DNA of 64,000 bases from Chitinophagaceae bacterium (GTDB lineage Bacteria; Bacteroidota; Bacteroidia; Chitinophagales; Chitinophagaceae), in contig JAGFIS010000007.1 in assembly GCA_024103425.1 (NCBI GenBank), positions 1 through 64,000 of the forward strand. Direction: 5' to 3'. The notes below the pieces were generated by a model. It had not been told where the DNA came from. It saw nothing but the letters and a program-made list of their open reading frames with translations, and made no database searches. Numbering within the stretch: position 1 is the first letter of the stretch; the number at the start of each line of letters is the position of its first letter. The position numbers were made by a program, and so were the translations under genes. Shown piece by piece: positions 51,737 through 60,539 of the stretch.

Positions 51737-52975
51737 TTAATACAGTAAGCGCACCTTGATAGTACCGGGCACTTCCCTGAGCAGGCGCAGTGCTTCTTTG
51801 GAAATCCTCTTCTCCACATCGAGCACTACGTAGCCGATAGATTCATTAGTTTTCAGGTATTGCCCCGCAATATTGATATGATGCTTCGACAATTCTGAGT
51901 TGATTGCTGAAAGCACACCGGGTACATTCTTATGAATATGAAGAATCCTGTGGGTATTGGGATGCGCCGGTAAATTAAGTGCAGGAACTGTGTGTGAACC
52001 GGTTGTGATACCGGATTCCAAATAGTTAAACAATTTACCTGACACATCCTCTCCAATGTTTTCCTGAGCCTCTTCCGTGCTTCCTCCCACATGCGGAGTA
52101 AGAATAACATTAGGCATACCACACATAATGCTTGAGAAGTCCGGTCCGTTTTTCTCCGGCTCTTCAGGGAACACATCTATTGCTGCACCTGAAATATTTC
52201 CTGCCTCCAGCTCTTTTTTCAAAGCGGGAAGGTCAACCACATTTCCACGAGCATAGTTGATGAGCACCGCTCCCTTCTTAAAGTATTTCAGGTTGTTTTT
52301 ATTGATCAGATTCACTGTAGAAGGCAGCCCCGGTACATGTAAGGTAACGATATCAGCCTCACTCAGCACTTCACGCATTGTCTTCTTTGCAACAGCATTG
52401 CCGAGCGGCATTTTGGTTTCGATGTCATAGAAGATCACCTTCATCCCCATACCTTCAGCAAGCACGCTCACCTGCGAGCCGATATTCCCGTATCCGATAA
52501 TGCCGAGTGTCTTTCCGCGTACTTCATGGCTTCCTTTTGATTCTTTCATCCACACACCTTCATGCAGTGCCTTATTCTTATCCGGAATTTTTCTGATGAG
52601 CATGATGCTGCTCGCAATAACTAATTCTGCCACCGAACGGGTGTTGGAGTACGGCGCATTAAACACAGAAATCCCCAATTCCATTGCAGTGTCAAGGTCT
52701 ACCTGATTGGTCCCAATACAGAAGCATCCGATCGCCTGCAACTTAGGAGCTGCTTCCAATAATTCTCGCGTCAGATGCGTTTTAGATCTGATGCCGAGAA
52801 GGTGGACATTCTTGAGATGTTTTTTTAACTCTTCTGCGGGCAAACTTGCAGGGAGAAGGGTAACGGAATCGTAACCGGCATCCTTGAATCTCTTAACGGC
52901 AGCCCGGTTGATGTTTTCCAGAAAAAGGATATTTATTTTTTCTTTAGGAAAACTAGTTAGGTTATTTTCAGCCAT
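51737..52975 (-). CDS. serA: D-3-phosphoglycerate dehydrogenase
   Basis: First step of serine synthesis, NAD-dependent oxidation of 3-phosphoglycerate. 412 aa, the length of the E. coli-type enzyme with one ACT domain. Visible: IGCFCIGTNQVDLD, the NAD-binding LGIIGYGNIGSQVSVLAEGM (about 156-175), NYARGNVVDLPAL with the catalytic Arg, DVFPEEPEKNGPDF with Glu, and LTPHVGGSTEEAQENIG with the catalytic His. The C-terminal ACT domain (NVPGVLSAINSELSKHHIN, IGYVVLDVE) is the serine-feedback site. Promoter TATATTTG is 24 bases before the start. Confidence 0.95.
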   Translation of the reverse strand: MAENNLTSFPKEKINILFLENINRAAVKRFKDAGYDSVTLLPASLPAEELKKHLKNVHLLGIRSKTHLTRELLEAAPKLQAIGCFCIGTNQVDLDTAMELGISVFNAPYSNTRSVAELVIASSIMLIRKIPDKNKALHEGVWMKESKGSHEVRGKTLGIIGYGNIGSQVSVLAEGMGMKVIFYDIETKMPLGNAVAKKTMREVLSEADIVTLHVPGLPSTVNLINKNNLKYFKKGAVLINYARGNVVDLPALKKELEAGNISGAAIDVFPEEPEKNGPDFSSIMCGMPNVILTPHVGGSTEEAQENIGEDVSGKLFNYLESGITTGSHTVPALNLPAHPNTHRILHIHKNVPGVLSAINSELSKHHINIAGQYLKTNESIGYVVLDVEKRISKEALRLLREVPGTIKVRLLY

Positions 52976-52999
52976 TCTGTTCTACGTAATGTAATATTG

Positions 53000-53007
53000 C
53001 AAATATA
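53000..53007 (-). promoter_or_regulatory. -7 promoter element of serA
   Basis: TATATTTG on the minus strand, 24 bases before the ATG at 52975. Confidence 0.5.
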
Positions 53008-53033
53008 AATCCTAATCTGTTGAATAATTTATA

Positions 53034-54197
53034 ATGTCCTTTTTGAAAACTTTTATCCCGCTCTCTTTCATAGTTGTTATCTTTTTTTCATGCAGTTCCG
53101 GCTCCGGAAAGATGAAACCCGACCGGGGAGACAGGGAGGCCCGTATTGAACAATCATCGGATATTTTCCCTCCGGAAGTTCTAAAAGCCTACAAAGACAG
53201 CATTCAGGCATTCTACGAAAAAATGCTGGTACGGTCCGGATTCAACGGGTCCATGCTGGTTGTCAAAAACGGTGTGGTCTTGTTTGAAGCATATAAAGGG
53301 TATGCCAATTTCAAAACCAAGGACACCCTGACTGAGCATTCTGCGATTCATCTGGCATCAGTTTCAAAGACATTCACTGCTATGGCTGTTTTAAAATTAG
53401 TCCAGGAAGGGAAACTCAATCTGGATGACAGCCTTCAGAAATTCTTTCCGGGATTTCCATATGAGGGAGTTACGGTAAAAACATTATTAAACCACCGGAG
53501 CGGCCTGCCCAACTACGCCTACTTCATGGAGAATCTGAAATGGGATCAAAGCAAATTCTGCACGAACCGTGACATCCTGAACTACATGATTGAATTTAAG
53601 CCCGATAAATATTACAACCCCGACAAGAGGTTCAATTATTGCAATACCAACTACTCTTTGCTGGCATTAGTTATTGAAGAAGTTTCGGGAATGAGTTATG
53701 AGGACTACCTGCGGAAGACTATCTTCCTTCCCCTGGGGATGAAAGATACCTTCGTTTATAATCCCGATCGCGACACAGCTACTGCAGTACCCTCATACGA
53801 CCAGCGAGGAAGGCTTGAAGCCACTACATGGCTGGATAAAGGATACGGTGACAAAAATGTGTACAGCACTCCGCGCGATATGTTCAAGTGGGATCAGGCA
53901 CTAACAGCGGGTAAGGTGGTAAATAAAGAGTTGCTGGAAGCTGCTTATACTCCGTACAGCAACGAACGAAGAGGCATCAAAAATTACGGACTCGGATGGC
54001 GTATGAATGTGTATCCTAACGGACGAAAAATTATTTTCCACAACGGCTGGTGGCACGGCAACAATACTGTCTTCATCCGGGATATTCAGGACTCGCTGAC
54101 TATAATTGTCCTGGGTAACAAGTACAACAGAAACATCTACAACGCTAAGAAGATTGCAGAAATCTTCGAGGGCGGCGTCAGCATCGAAGAAGACTAA
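53034..54197 (+). CDS. Serine hydrolase, beta-lactamase/PBP4-like lipoprotein
   Basis: A 387-aa class C beta-lactamase-fold protein with a lipoprotein signal (VVIFFSC, Cys20). The three family motifs are visible: S-x-x-K as SVSK (Ser109 nucleophile, Lys112) in HLASVSKTFTAMAVLKL, Y-x-N in FNYCNTNYSLLALVIEEVSG and HNG in the C-terminal KIIFHNGWWHGNNTVF. Such proteins include esterases, D-amino-acid peptidases and cell-wall hydrolases; true beta-lactamase activity is not implied. It is divergent from serA with 58 bp between starts and lies upstream of folC. Confidence 0.88.
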   Translation: MSFLKTFIPLSFIVVIFFSCSSGSGKMKPDRGDREARIEQSSDIFPPEVLKAYKDSIQAFYEKMLVRSGFNGSMLVVKNGVVLFEAYKGYANFKTKDTLTEHSAIHLASVSKTFTAMAVLKLVQEGKLNLDDSLQKFFPGFPYEGVTVKTLLNHRSGLPNYAYFMENLKWDQSKFCTNRDILNYMIEFKPDKYYNPDKRFNYCNTNYSLLALVIEEVSGMSYEDYLRKTIFLPLGMKDTFVYNPDRDTATAVPSYDQRGRLEATTWLDKGYGDKNVYSTPRDMFKWDQALTAGKVVNKELLEAAYTPYSNERRGIKNYGLGWRMNVYPNGRKIIFHNGWWHGNNTVFIRDIQDSLTIIVLGNKYNRNIYNAKKIAEIFEGGVSIEED

Positions 54198-54262
54198 GCA
54201 TTGCTTCTAACTTTCCGGTTCCTCATTGGAAATATCTGTATGGGATTCATCCTTGCATTCAA

Positions 54263-54270
54263 TACTTTTG
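54263..54270 (+). promoter_or_regulatory. -7 promoter element of folC
   Basis: TACTTTTG lies 18 bases before the TTG at 54289 and after other possible in-frame starts, which supports that TTG as the real start. Confidence 0.5.
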
Positions 54271-54288
54271 GGCGATAAATTCAATGCC

Positions 54289-55620
54289 TTGAATTTTCAG
54301 GAAACCATAGATTACCTCTACAACAAACTACCCGTATTCAGCCGTACCGGAGCAAAGGCATTGAAGATCGATCTGACTAACACGCGGCTGGTCTGCGAAT
54401 TCCTCGGCCATCCGGAAAAGAAATTCAAATCAATCCACATCGCAGGCACAAACGGTAAGGGCTCTGTTTCCAATATGCTGGCAGCAGTTTTCCAGAACCA
54501 CGGATATAAAACAGGGCTTTACACTTCACCACACCTGCACGATTTCAGAGAGCGTATCCGCATTAACGGCAAAATGATACCAAAACGTTTTGTTATCAAC
54601 TATGTACAAAAGACAAAGGACTTAGTAGAGCAAGTGCATCCGTCATTTTTTGAGCTGACGGTTGGGATGGCGTTTGATTATTTCGCCGAAGAGAAAGTGG
54701 ATATAGCCATTATAGAAACAGGACTGGGCGGAAGATTGGATAGCACCAATGTCATAACTCCTGAACTCTCTGTTATTACTAACATCGGTTGGGACCATAC
54801 AGATGTGCTGGGCGATACCTTGCAGAAAATCGCCGGAGAAAAAGCAGGCATTATCAAACCGGGGATACCTGTAGTGATTGGAGAAACCCACAAGGAGACG
54901 AAGAACGTATTTCTGAAAACCGCCAAGAAAAACGCAAGTGATATCTATTTCGCCGACCAAAACTTCCATGTGCTGCACTCAGAAATACAAAAGGGCAAAC
55001 TTCTGATAGAGGTGGAACATGCTGCAACGAAAAAGTGGCTAAAATATGTGTCAGACCTTCCCGGACACTACCAACTGAAAAATATTCTTACCGTTCTGCA
55101 AAGTGTTGAAGTGCTGAAGAAAAAATTCAGACTCAGCAATCAGAAAACAACCGCTGCACTTACCGCCGTTTGCAAACTCACCGGATTCGCCGGCCGATGG
55201 CAGACAATTCACCAAAAACCGAGAGTGGTTTTGGATGTAGGCCACAACAGGGAGGGAATCACCGCCATCATAGAACAGTTGCGATACATGCACTACAATA
55301 AACTACTAATTGTAACCGGCATGGTGAAGGATAAAGACCACGCAGCCGTATTGCCGCTGTTTCCTAAAGATGCAAAGTATTTCTTCTCAAACGCAAAAAT
55401 ACCGCGCGCTATGCCTGCGAAAGAATTTGCAGCCTTAGCCTCACAATACGGACTCAAAGGTAAAAGCTACAAGACTGTACAAACTGCTGTCGAAGCTGCG
55501 TGCAAATCTGCAAAACCCGGTGACTTAATTCTTATCTGCGGAAGCGTGTATGTTGTGGGAGAGGTGGATGTAGCTGCGACGAAGAGGTTGCTGAAAGAAA
55601 TTGCTGAAGCAGGCAAATAA
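54289..55620 (+). CDS. folC: Bifunctional folylpolyglutamate/dihydrofolate synthase
   Basis: Adds glutamate to folates, and in bacteria also to dihydropteroate. About 443 aa with the Mur-ligase-like fold: SIHIAGTNGKGSVSNMLAAV (P-loop), GLYTSPHLHDFRERIRING, the Mg-binding IIETGLGGRLDSTNVI and DHTDVLGDTLQKIAGEKAGI, then the C-terminal domain with GFAGRWQTIHQKPRVVLDVG-type motif (FAGRWQ, DVGHNREG). The open frame runs back to a TTG at 54226, but the promoter at 54263-54270 and the conserved N-terminus MNFQETIDYLYNKLPVF point to the TTG at 54289. No ATG is available in frame there. Confidence 0.92.
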   Translation: MNFQETIDYLYNKLPVFSRTGAKALKIDLTNTRLVCEFLGHPEKKFKSIHIAGTNGKGSVSNMLAAVFQNHGYKTGLYTSPHLHDFRERIRINGKMIPKRFVINYVQKTKDLVEQVHPSFFELTVGMAFDYFAEEKVDIAIIETGLGGRLDSTNVITPELSVITNIGWDHTDVLGDTLQKIAGEKAGIIKPGIPVVIGETHKETKNVFLKTAKKNASDIYFADQNFHVLHSEIQKGKLLIEVEHAATKKWLKYVSDLPGHYQLKNILTVLQSVEVLKKKFRLSNQKTTAALTAVCKLTGFAGRWQTIHQKPRVVLDVGHNREGITAIIEQLRYMHYNKLLIVTGMVKDKDHAAVLPLFPKDAKYFFSNAKIPRAMPAKEFAALASQYGLKGKSYKTVQTAVEAACKSAKPGDLILICGSVYVVGEVDVAATKRLLKEIAEAGK

Positions 55621-55651
55621 TCGGGAAATGGTAACGCTAGTTTTAAAACTG

Positions 55652-55681
55652 CAGCGTCCACGGTTAAAACCGGAGACACTG
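55652..55681. repeat. Imperfect 14-bp inverted repeat
   Basis: CAGCGTCCACGGTT and AACCGGAGACACTG pair with three mismatches. It is the first of several palindromes in the gap 55621-55989. Confidence 0.5.
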
Positions 55682-55697
55682 CGGGGAAGAAAACAGT

Positions 55698-55856
55698 CCA
55701 AATTCCCCTCCCTTGGAGGGGTTGGGGTGGTCTGAAAACTTAGAGTAAGTGCTACCCGCTCAATGTAACCGAGAAGCTCGCTCATGATCTAAAAAGTGAA
55801 AGAAAATCCGGATACAATCCGGTTGATTTAATCGGCACGAGTTGCAAACTCGCACC
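55698..55856 (+). repeat. Composite dispersed element, copy 2 (about 159 bp)
   Basis: The plus strand has a CCCCTCCCTTGGAGGGGTTG arm (55698-55731), a 53-bp spacer and an arm with GGATACAATCCGG and GGCACGAGTTGCAAACTCGC (55785-55856). Arms and spacer all align with 5616-5779 in opposite orientation. No coding function is visible. Confidence 0.8.
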
Positions 55857-55896
55857 AGTGAAACGGAAATATCCGCGGTCGCGGAAAAACAGGAAA

Positions 55897-55939
55897 GCAC
55901 AGATACGCTGCTCATAAGTCTTGCGCTGCATATCTGCGC
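55897..55939. repeat. Imperfect palindrome, GGCG-x-GATA family, copy 2
   Basis: GCACAGATACGCTG and GCATATCTGCGCC are imperfect complements; related to 38489-38536. Confidence 0.45.
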
Positions 55940-55945
55940 CTAAAT

Positions 55946-55979
55946 GATTTAATCGGCACGAGTTGCAAACTCGCGCGAG
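55946..55979 (+). repeat. Partial third copy of the composite element
   Basis: GATTTAATCGGCACGAGTTG, then CAAACTCGCGCGAG, repeats the right end of the copy that closes at 55856. It ends about 10 bp from the NUDIX gene stop. Confidence 0.7.
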
Positions 55980-55989
55980 TCCCTTACTA

Positions 55990-56535
55990 TCACAACTCAC
56001 CTAAATGCCGAAGCGCATAAAAAATACAATTTGCGTGGAGAGCCTGAACAATTTTATTATCGAGGAAGAGCTGTTTCAACTCCTGCATTGAAATTTTTTC
56101 AACCTTCAGAAACTCGTGCTCATCAAACTTTTGCTGACCGTGCGGCCTGCCGCCTTTTGCAATGAAGAAGTAAGTATAATTATTTAATACTCCGGGATTG
56201 GCAGCGATTTTTCCAACAGGAATAATCTCCGAAAATTCGTAAGCCGTCTCTTCCTGAAGTTCGCGAGCAATGGCGATCTCGGGCGTTTCTCCTTCATCTA
56301 CAAAGCCACCGGGCAGCTCGATGCACACCTCTTCGATCGGATGGCGGTACTGGCGGACTACCAATACATCATTCTCTTCGGTCAGACAAACAGCACATAC
56401 CGAAGTAGGCAGCTCAACAACATAGTATGAAGGAACGATCTTACCGTCAGGTGTCTCGCAGGTATCCTTTCTGCTGGTGAAGTAAGGGTATCTGGTCAGG
56501 TATTCAGACTTCAGGGTTTTCCATTTTAAAGACAT
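55990..56535 (-). CDS. NUDIX hydrolase (ADP-ribose pyrophosphatase-like)
   Basis: A 181-aa pyrophosphohydrolase. The Nudix box reads GGFVDEGETPEIAIARELQE followed by ETAYEF, with all catalytic Glu residues of G-x5-E-x7-RE-x2-EE present. The preceding DVLVVRQYRHPIEEVCIELP and the overall length match the ADP-ribose/sugar-nucleotide pyrophosphatase group, which splits ADP-ribose into AMP and ribose-5-phosphate. The true substrate is uncertain. It follows the FKBP gene by 11 bp in one operon. Confidence 0.9.
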   Translation of the reverse strand: MSLKWKTLKSEYLTRYPYFTSRKDTCETPDGKIVPSYYVVELPTSVCAVCLTEENDVLVVRQYRHPIEEVCIELPGGFVDEGETPEIAIARELQEETAYEFSEIIPVGKIAANPGVLNNYTYFFIAKGGRPHGQQKFDEHEFLKVEKISMQELKQLFLDNKIVQALHANCIFYALRHLGEL

Positions 56536-56546
56536 GGCTCCCTCAA

Positions 56547-57287
56547 TTATTTGGTCACAATATCCAGTAATTCCACAGTGAAGACGAGTGTAGCACCACC
56601 GGGGATTGCTCCTCCTGCTCCACGATCGCCATAACCCAATTCAGATGGTATATACAGTTTCCAGGTACTGCCGACAGGCATCAATTGCAATGCTTCAACC
56701 CAGCCTTTGATCACGCCTCCGACAGAGAACTCCAGAGGCTCTCCGCGCTTGTAAGAGTTGTCGAACTCTTTACCGTCTATTAGCGTACCAATATAGTTGA
56801 CCTTCACTTTATCTGTCTCTTTGGGTATCGCTCCGTCACCTCTCTTGATAATCTGGTACATCAAGCCTGAGGGTGTCTTTACGACATTGGGCAGTTGAGC
56901 CAGCGAATCTAAGAATGCTTTTCCGGTAGCTTTTTCCTTATCCAGCTTGGCATTCATGAATTTTTCGAGTTTCTCTTGTAAAGTCATATTGGCAACTTCT
57001 AAATCAAGTACTAAAGGAGCATCATTATACACGTCTTCGTAAGCCTGCTTAATCAAATCAAAGTTTACAGTATCCATCCCCTGGTTTCTGTAGAAAGTAG
57101 CTACCTGCACACCAATGGCATAGGAAGCACTGTCGATGTCGGTTACAACTTCAGGCTTTGCCGGTGGCGGCGGTGGGGCCGGTTCTTCAATAACAGTTAC
57201 GGGAGCAGGTTTAGTAGCAGTACATGAAACAATAAAAACTGCAGATGCTGTTACTGCAAAGTTTTTTAGGGTATTAATTAATCTCAT
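56547..57287 (-). CDS. FKBP-type peptidyl-prolyl isomerase, lipoprotein
   Basis: A 246-aa periplasmic folding factor. The lipoprotein signal ends VFIVSC (Cys22), then a Pro-rich stretch (EEPAPPPPPAKPEV), an N-terminal FKBP dimerisation domain (about 45-130, DIDSASYAIGVQVATFYRNQ) and a C-terminal FKBP domain: KVNYIGTLIDGKEFDNSYKR, LEFSVGGVIKGWVEALQLMP, LYIPSELGYGDRGAGGAIPG. The layout is that of FkpA/Mip-like proteins. Promoter TATATTTG lies 16 bases upstream and should drive both this and the NUDIX gene. Confidence 0.93.
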   Translation of the reverse strand: MRLINTLKNFAVTASAVFIVSCTATKPAPVTVIEEPAPPPPPAKPEVVTDIDSASYAIGVQVATFYRNQGMDTVNFDLIKQAYEDVYNDAPLVLDLEVANMTLQEKLEKFMNAKLDKEKATGKAFLDSLAQLPNVVKTPSGLMYQIIKRGDGAIPKETDKVKVNYIGTLIDGKEFDNSYKRGEPLEFSVGGVIKGWVEALQLMPVGSTWKLYIPSELGYGDRGAGGAIPGGATLVFTVELLDIVTK

Positions 57288-57303
57288 ATTTTTTAAATAT
57301 CCG

Positions 57304-57311
57304 CAAATATA
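57304..57311 (-). promoter_or_regulatory. -7 promoter element of the FKBP-NUDIX operon
   Basis: TATATTTG on the minus strand, 16 bases before the ATG at 57287. Confidence 0.5.
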
Positions 57312-57357
57312 GGTTTTCTGAGGGTCTGTGGAATGATTAAGAAATATTGGTTTGAGA

Positions 57358-58380
57358 TTATTTATTATCTATCGCAAGGCACTCTTCCAGTTCATCCATC
57401 ATCTTCACACTGCCGACAAAAAACGGTGTGCGTTCGTGTAATTTGGTCGGCATTTTATCGAGAATTCTCATTTTACCGTCGGTTGCCCTGCCCCCCGCCT
57501 TTTCCATAATGTAAGCAAAGGGATTGCACTCGTAAAGCAGGCGCAGCTTACCGGCCGGTTTATCAGTTGTTCCAGGGTACATAAAGATTCCTCCTTTGAT
57601 GAGATTGCGGTGTACGTCGCTTACCATACTGCCAATATATCTTTGCGTGTAAGGACCACCCTTAGACTTGTCTTTTGTCTGACATCGTTCTACATATTCT
57701 TTCATACCATCGGAGAAGCCATACCAGTTACCATGGTTAATGGAATAAATTTTTCCTGTTTCAGGACATTTAATATCAGGATGACTCAGACTGAACTCAC
57801 CTATGGACGGATCAAGTGTGAAACCGTTCACTCCCCTCTTGGTTGCGTAAACCAAAATCGTACTGCTACCATAAATGACATACCCGGCAGCAACAATCCT
57901 GTTACCCGGCTGCAGAAAATCGTCTATGGTTACAGGAGTACCGACAGGTGTCACGCGCCTGTAAATACTAAAGATTGTTCCGATACTCACATTCACATCG
58001 ATATTCGAGCTGCCATCCAGCGGATCGAACATACAGATATACTTAGACTGCTGGCTGATAGTATCGTCGAACATCACAAAATTATCCAATTCCTCGCTGG
58101 CTATACCCGCACAACTGATTCCGTGACGCAGTACTCCCACCATCTGTTCGTTGGCAAAATCATCCAACTTCTTCACTTCCTCGCCTTGCACATTCATGTG
58201 ACCGGCATCACCGAGGATATCGACAAGTCCGGCTTTATTCACTTCTACATTCACTCTTTTTGCAGCAAGGCCGATATCTCTGAGCAAAGCCGCCAATTCA
58301 CCTGTTGCTTTTGGGAAAGCACGCATTTCACGAATTGTAAACTCATCTAATGTCAGTACCTGTCTGTTGGTTAATGCCAT
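57358..58380 (-). CDS. fbp: Fructose-1,6-bisphosphatase, class 1
   Basis: A gluconeogenic enzyme that removes the 1-phosphate of fructose-1,6-bisphosphate using Mg2+. 340 aa from the ATG at 58380 (MALTNRQVLTLDEF); an upstream in-frame start at 58446 adds a non-conserved leader and crosses the promoter. The metal site ICMFDPLDGSSNIDVN (117-130), SEELDNFVMF, the substrate segment GGPYTQRYIGSMVSDVHRNL and LRLLYECNPFAYIMEKAGGR are all complete. Presence of FBP implies growth on non-sugar carbon. Confidence 0.96.
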   Translation of the reverse strand: MALTNRQVLTLDEFTIREMRAFPKATGELAALLRDIGLAAKRVNVEVNKAGLVDILGDAGHMNVQGEEVKKLDDFANEQMVGVLRHGISCAGIASEELDNFVMFDDTISQQSKYICMFDPLDGSSNIDVNVSIGTIFSIYRRVTPVGTPVTIDDFLQPGNRIVAAGYVIYGSSTILVYATKRGVNGFTLDPSIGEFSLSHPDIKCPETGKIYSINHGNWYGFSDGMKEYVERCQTKDKSKGGPYTQRYIGSMVSDVHRNLIKGGIFMYPGTTDKPAGKLRLLYECNPFAYIMEKAGGRATDGKMRILDKMPTKLHERTPFFVGSVKMMDELEECLAIDNK

Positions 58381-58402
58381 ATATCTGATTTTAGGGGTAT
58401 AA

Positions 58403-58410
58403 CAAAAATA
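58403..58410 (-). promoter_or_regulatory. -7 promoter element of fbp
   Basis: TATTTTTG on the minus strand, 22 bases before the ATG at 58380, which supports that start. Confidence 0.45.
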
Positions 58411-58528
58411 AGGATTCTCCCACCCTAAAAACGCTAATCGCATCACATAAATTATTGTGCATCTGAAACTTCAGCAATCCGGATTGAATTGCTTTCCCAA
58501 AATGCTCTATAGCCGGCAAAAGTTGCCG

Positions 58529-60313
58529 TTACATGCGGTCGGGAACACTGATTCCTAACAGGTGGAGCGCACTCTTCAGAATATTTGCAGTGCAGACCGA
58601 TAGTGCCAGGCGCAAGTTTTGTTTTTCGCTGCTTTCGGCCTTGAGAACAGAGTGTTCTGTATAAAAACTGTTGAACAATTGCGCCACACTGAAAACATAC
58701 CCTGCAATCAGTGATGGATTCATATCTCGCGCACTGTCAGCCAGAACGTTTGGATAGGTCTCCAGAAGCAGTGTAAGTTCCCTTTCTAACTTCTCGTATT
58801 CAACATCCTGACCGATAGTAATCTCCTCCGGTCTCAAAGCAGATTTCCTGAGTATAGACCGGATACGGGCATAGGTATATTGAACAAACGGACCTGTGAA
58901 GCCATGGAAATCGATACTCTCTTTCGGATCAAAAACCATTCTCTTTTTCGGATCCACACGCAACAGATAAAACTTCATGGCACCCAGTCCTAGAGTCTCA
59001 TAGAGTTGCTTCAGTTCTTCCTCTGTGGAGCCTTCCACCTTACCAAGTTCTGCGGTTAGCGTGGCAGCGGTCTGCACCATTTCTTCAACAATATCATCAG
59101 CATCTACGACTGTTCCTTCACGGCTCTTCATTTTACCTGTGGTCAATTCGACCATGCCGTAGCTCAGGTGGAAAATCTCGTCGGCAAAACTGAATCCGAG
59201 TTTGCGGCAGATTTCCTTGAGAACTTTCATGTGATACAACTGCTCATCGCCGATCACATAAATGCTCTTCTCGAGCGGATAGTCTTTGTATTTCTCAACA
59301 GCCAGGCCGATATCCTGAGTCATGTAAACCGACGTACCATCGCCCCTGAGTAATAATTTTTCATCCAGGTTTACATCGGCAAGGTCAATCCAAACACTGC
59401 CATCCGGTTTTTTGAATAAAATATTTTCTTCCAGTCCTTTCTGCACATACTCTTTACCTAACAGGTAGGTATCGCTCTCGTAATAGACTTTATCAAAATC
59501 GACACCGATACGCTTATACGTGCTGTCGAACCCTTCATATACCCATCCGTTCATCATCGCCCAAAGGCTTCTTACCTCCTCATCGCCCTGCTCCCATTTC
59601 AAAAGCATATCCTGAGCCTCCTTCATGATGGGTGCCTCCTTCTCTGCCTGCTTTTTATCCATTCCTCCGGCTACGAGTTCCGCTATCTGTTCCTGATAAA
59701 CATCGTTGAACTTCACGTAGTAATCACCCACGAAATGATCGCCCTTGATTTCTGTGGATTCAGGGGTGGCACCACCGGCAAAAAGCTTCCATGCAATCAT
59801 GCTTTTGCAGATATGGATACCGCGGTCGTTGATGATGGATGACTTCACCACTTTGAAGCCGTTGGCTTCTAATATCTCTGCCATGCTCCATCCTAAGAAA
59901 ATATTTCTCAGGTGACCGAGATGCAGCGGCTTATTCGTGTTCGGCGAGGCGTATTCTACCATCACGGTCCTATCGGTCTCCGGTTTTCTGCCGAAGCCTT
60001 CATTTCCATAGTTATTTTTTAAGAATGCCGTCAGCGCATTGTGGGTGAAGGTGAGGTTTAAAAAACCCTTAATCACATTGAACCCGGCAAAAGTATCCGG
60101 ATACAACTCCAATAACTTCTCACCAAGCTGATTGCCCAGTTCGTCAGGACGTTTCTTCAAAACTTTCAGCAACGAAAAGAAAACAACCGTATAATCGCCT
60201 TCAAACTCAGGTTTAGTGGGTGTAATCTGGATATCCAATGTCTCGCCGGTATTGCCATAGAGCTTTTCAAGGCTTTCCTGCACTGCAGTCCGAATAAAAT
60301 CTATATACGCCAT
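58529..60313 (-). CDS. argS: Arginyl-tRNA synthetase
   Basis: Charges tRNA-Arg. 594 aa, class I synthetase. The N-terminal Add1 domain is followed by the HIGH-equivalent YASPNTNKPLHLGHLRNIFL (about 123-142), VYMTQDIGLAVEKY, the KMSKS-equivalent GKMKSREGTVVDADD and a C-terminal DALR anticodon-binding domain (VAQLFNSFYTEHSVL, LRLALSVCTANILKSALHLL). The ATG at 60313 matches the promoter TATTTTTG 13 bases upstream. Followed by fbp 148 bp away with its own promoter. Confidence 0.96.
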   Translation of the reverse strand: MAYIDFIRTAVQESLEKLYGNTGETLDIQITPTKPEFEGDYTVVFFSLLKVLKKRPDELGNQLGEKLLELYPDTFAGFNVIKGFLNLTFTHNALTAFLKNNYGNEGFGRKPETDRTVMVEYASPNTNKPLHLGHLRNIFLGWSMAEILEANGFKVVKSSIINDRGIHICKSMIAWKLFAGGATPESTEIKGDHFVGDYYVKFNDVYQEQIAELVAGGMDKKQAEKEAPIMKEAQDMLLKWEQGDEEVRSLWAMMNGWVYEGFDSTYKRIGVDFDKVYYESDTYLLGKEYVQKGLEENILFKKPDGSVWIDLADVNLDEKLLLRGDGTSVYMTQDIGLAVEKYKDYPLEKSIYVIGDEQLYHMKVLKEICRKLGFSFADEIFHLSYGMVELTTGKMKSREGTVVDADDIVEEMVQTAATLTAELGKVEGSTEEELKQLYETLGLGAMKFYLLRVDPKKRMVFDPKESIDFHGFTGPFVQYTYARIRSILRKSALRPEEITIGQDVEYEKLERELTLLLETYPNVLADSARDMNPSLIAGYVFSVAQLFNSFYTEHSVLKAESSEKQNLRLALSVCTANILKSALHLLGISVPDRM

Positions 60314-60326
60314 ATCTGTAAAAGCA

Positions 60327-60334
60327 CAAAAATA
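60327..60334 (-). promoter_or_regulatory. -7 promoter element of argS
   Basis: TATTTTTG on the minus strand, 13 bases before the ATG at 60313. Confidence 0.45.
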
Positions 60335-60539
60335 ATATTATTAGGGCACGCAGTTGCCTCGCTGTCATAAGAATATAATTAAGCTCTTCATAAAAATCAG
60401 TTATCATCAGGAGTCTACACCGTCTTTATATTTTTACCGTTAAAAAAGCTCCTCATACTAATTTCAGTATCAAACCTGTCAACTCTTGAAATCTTTTATT
60501 ACTTTCCCTCAATAATTATCACCACCTAACCAATATTAC

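Noticed and set aside
57610..58350. Plus-strand open frame of 246 codons
   Set aside because: Antisense to fbp, which has every catalytic motif intact; no signal for a second gene.
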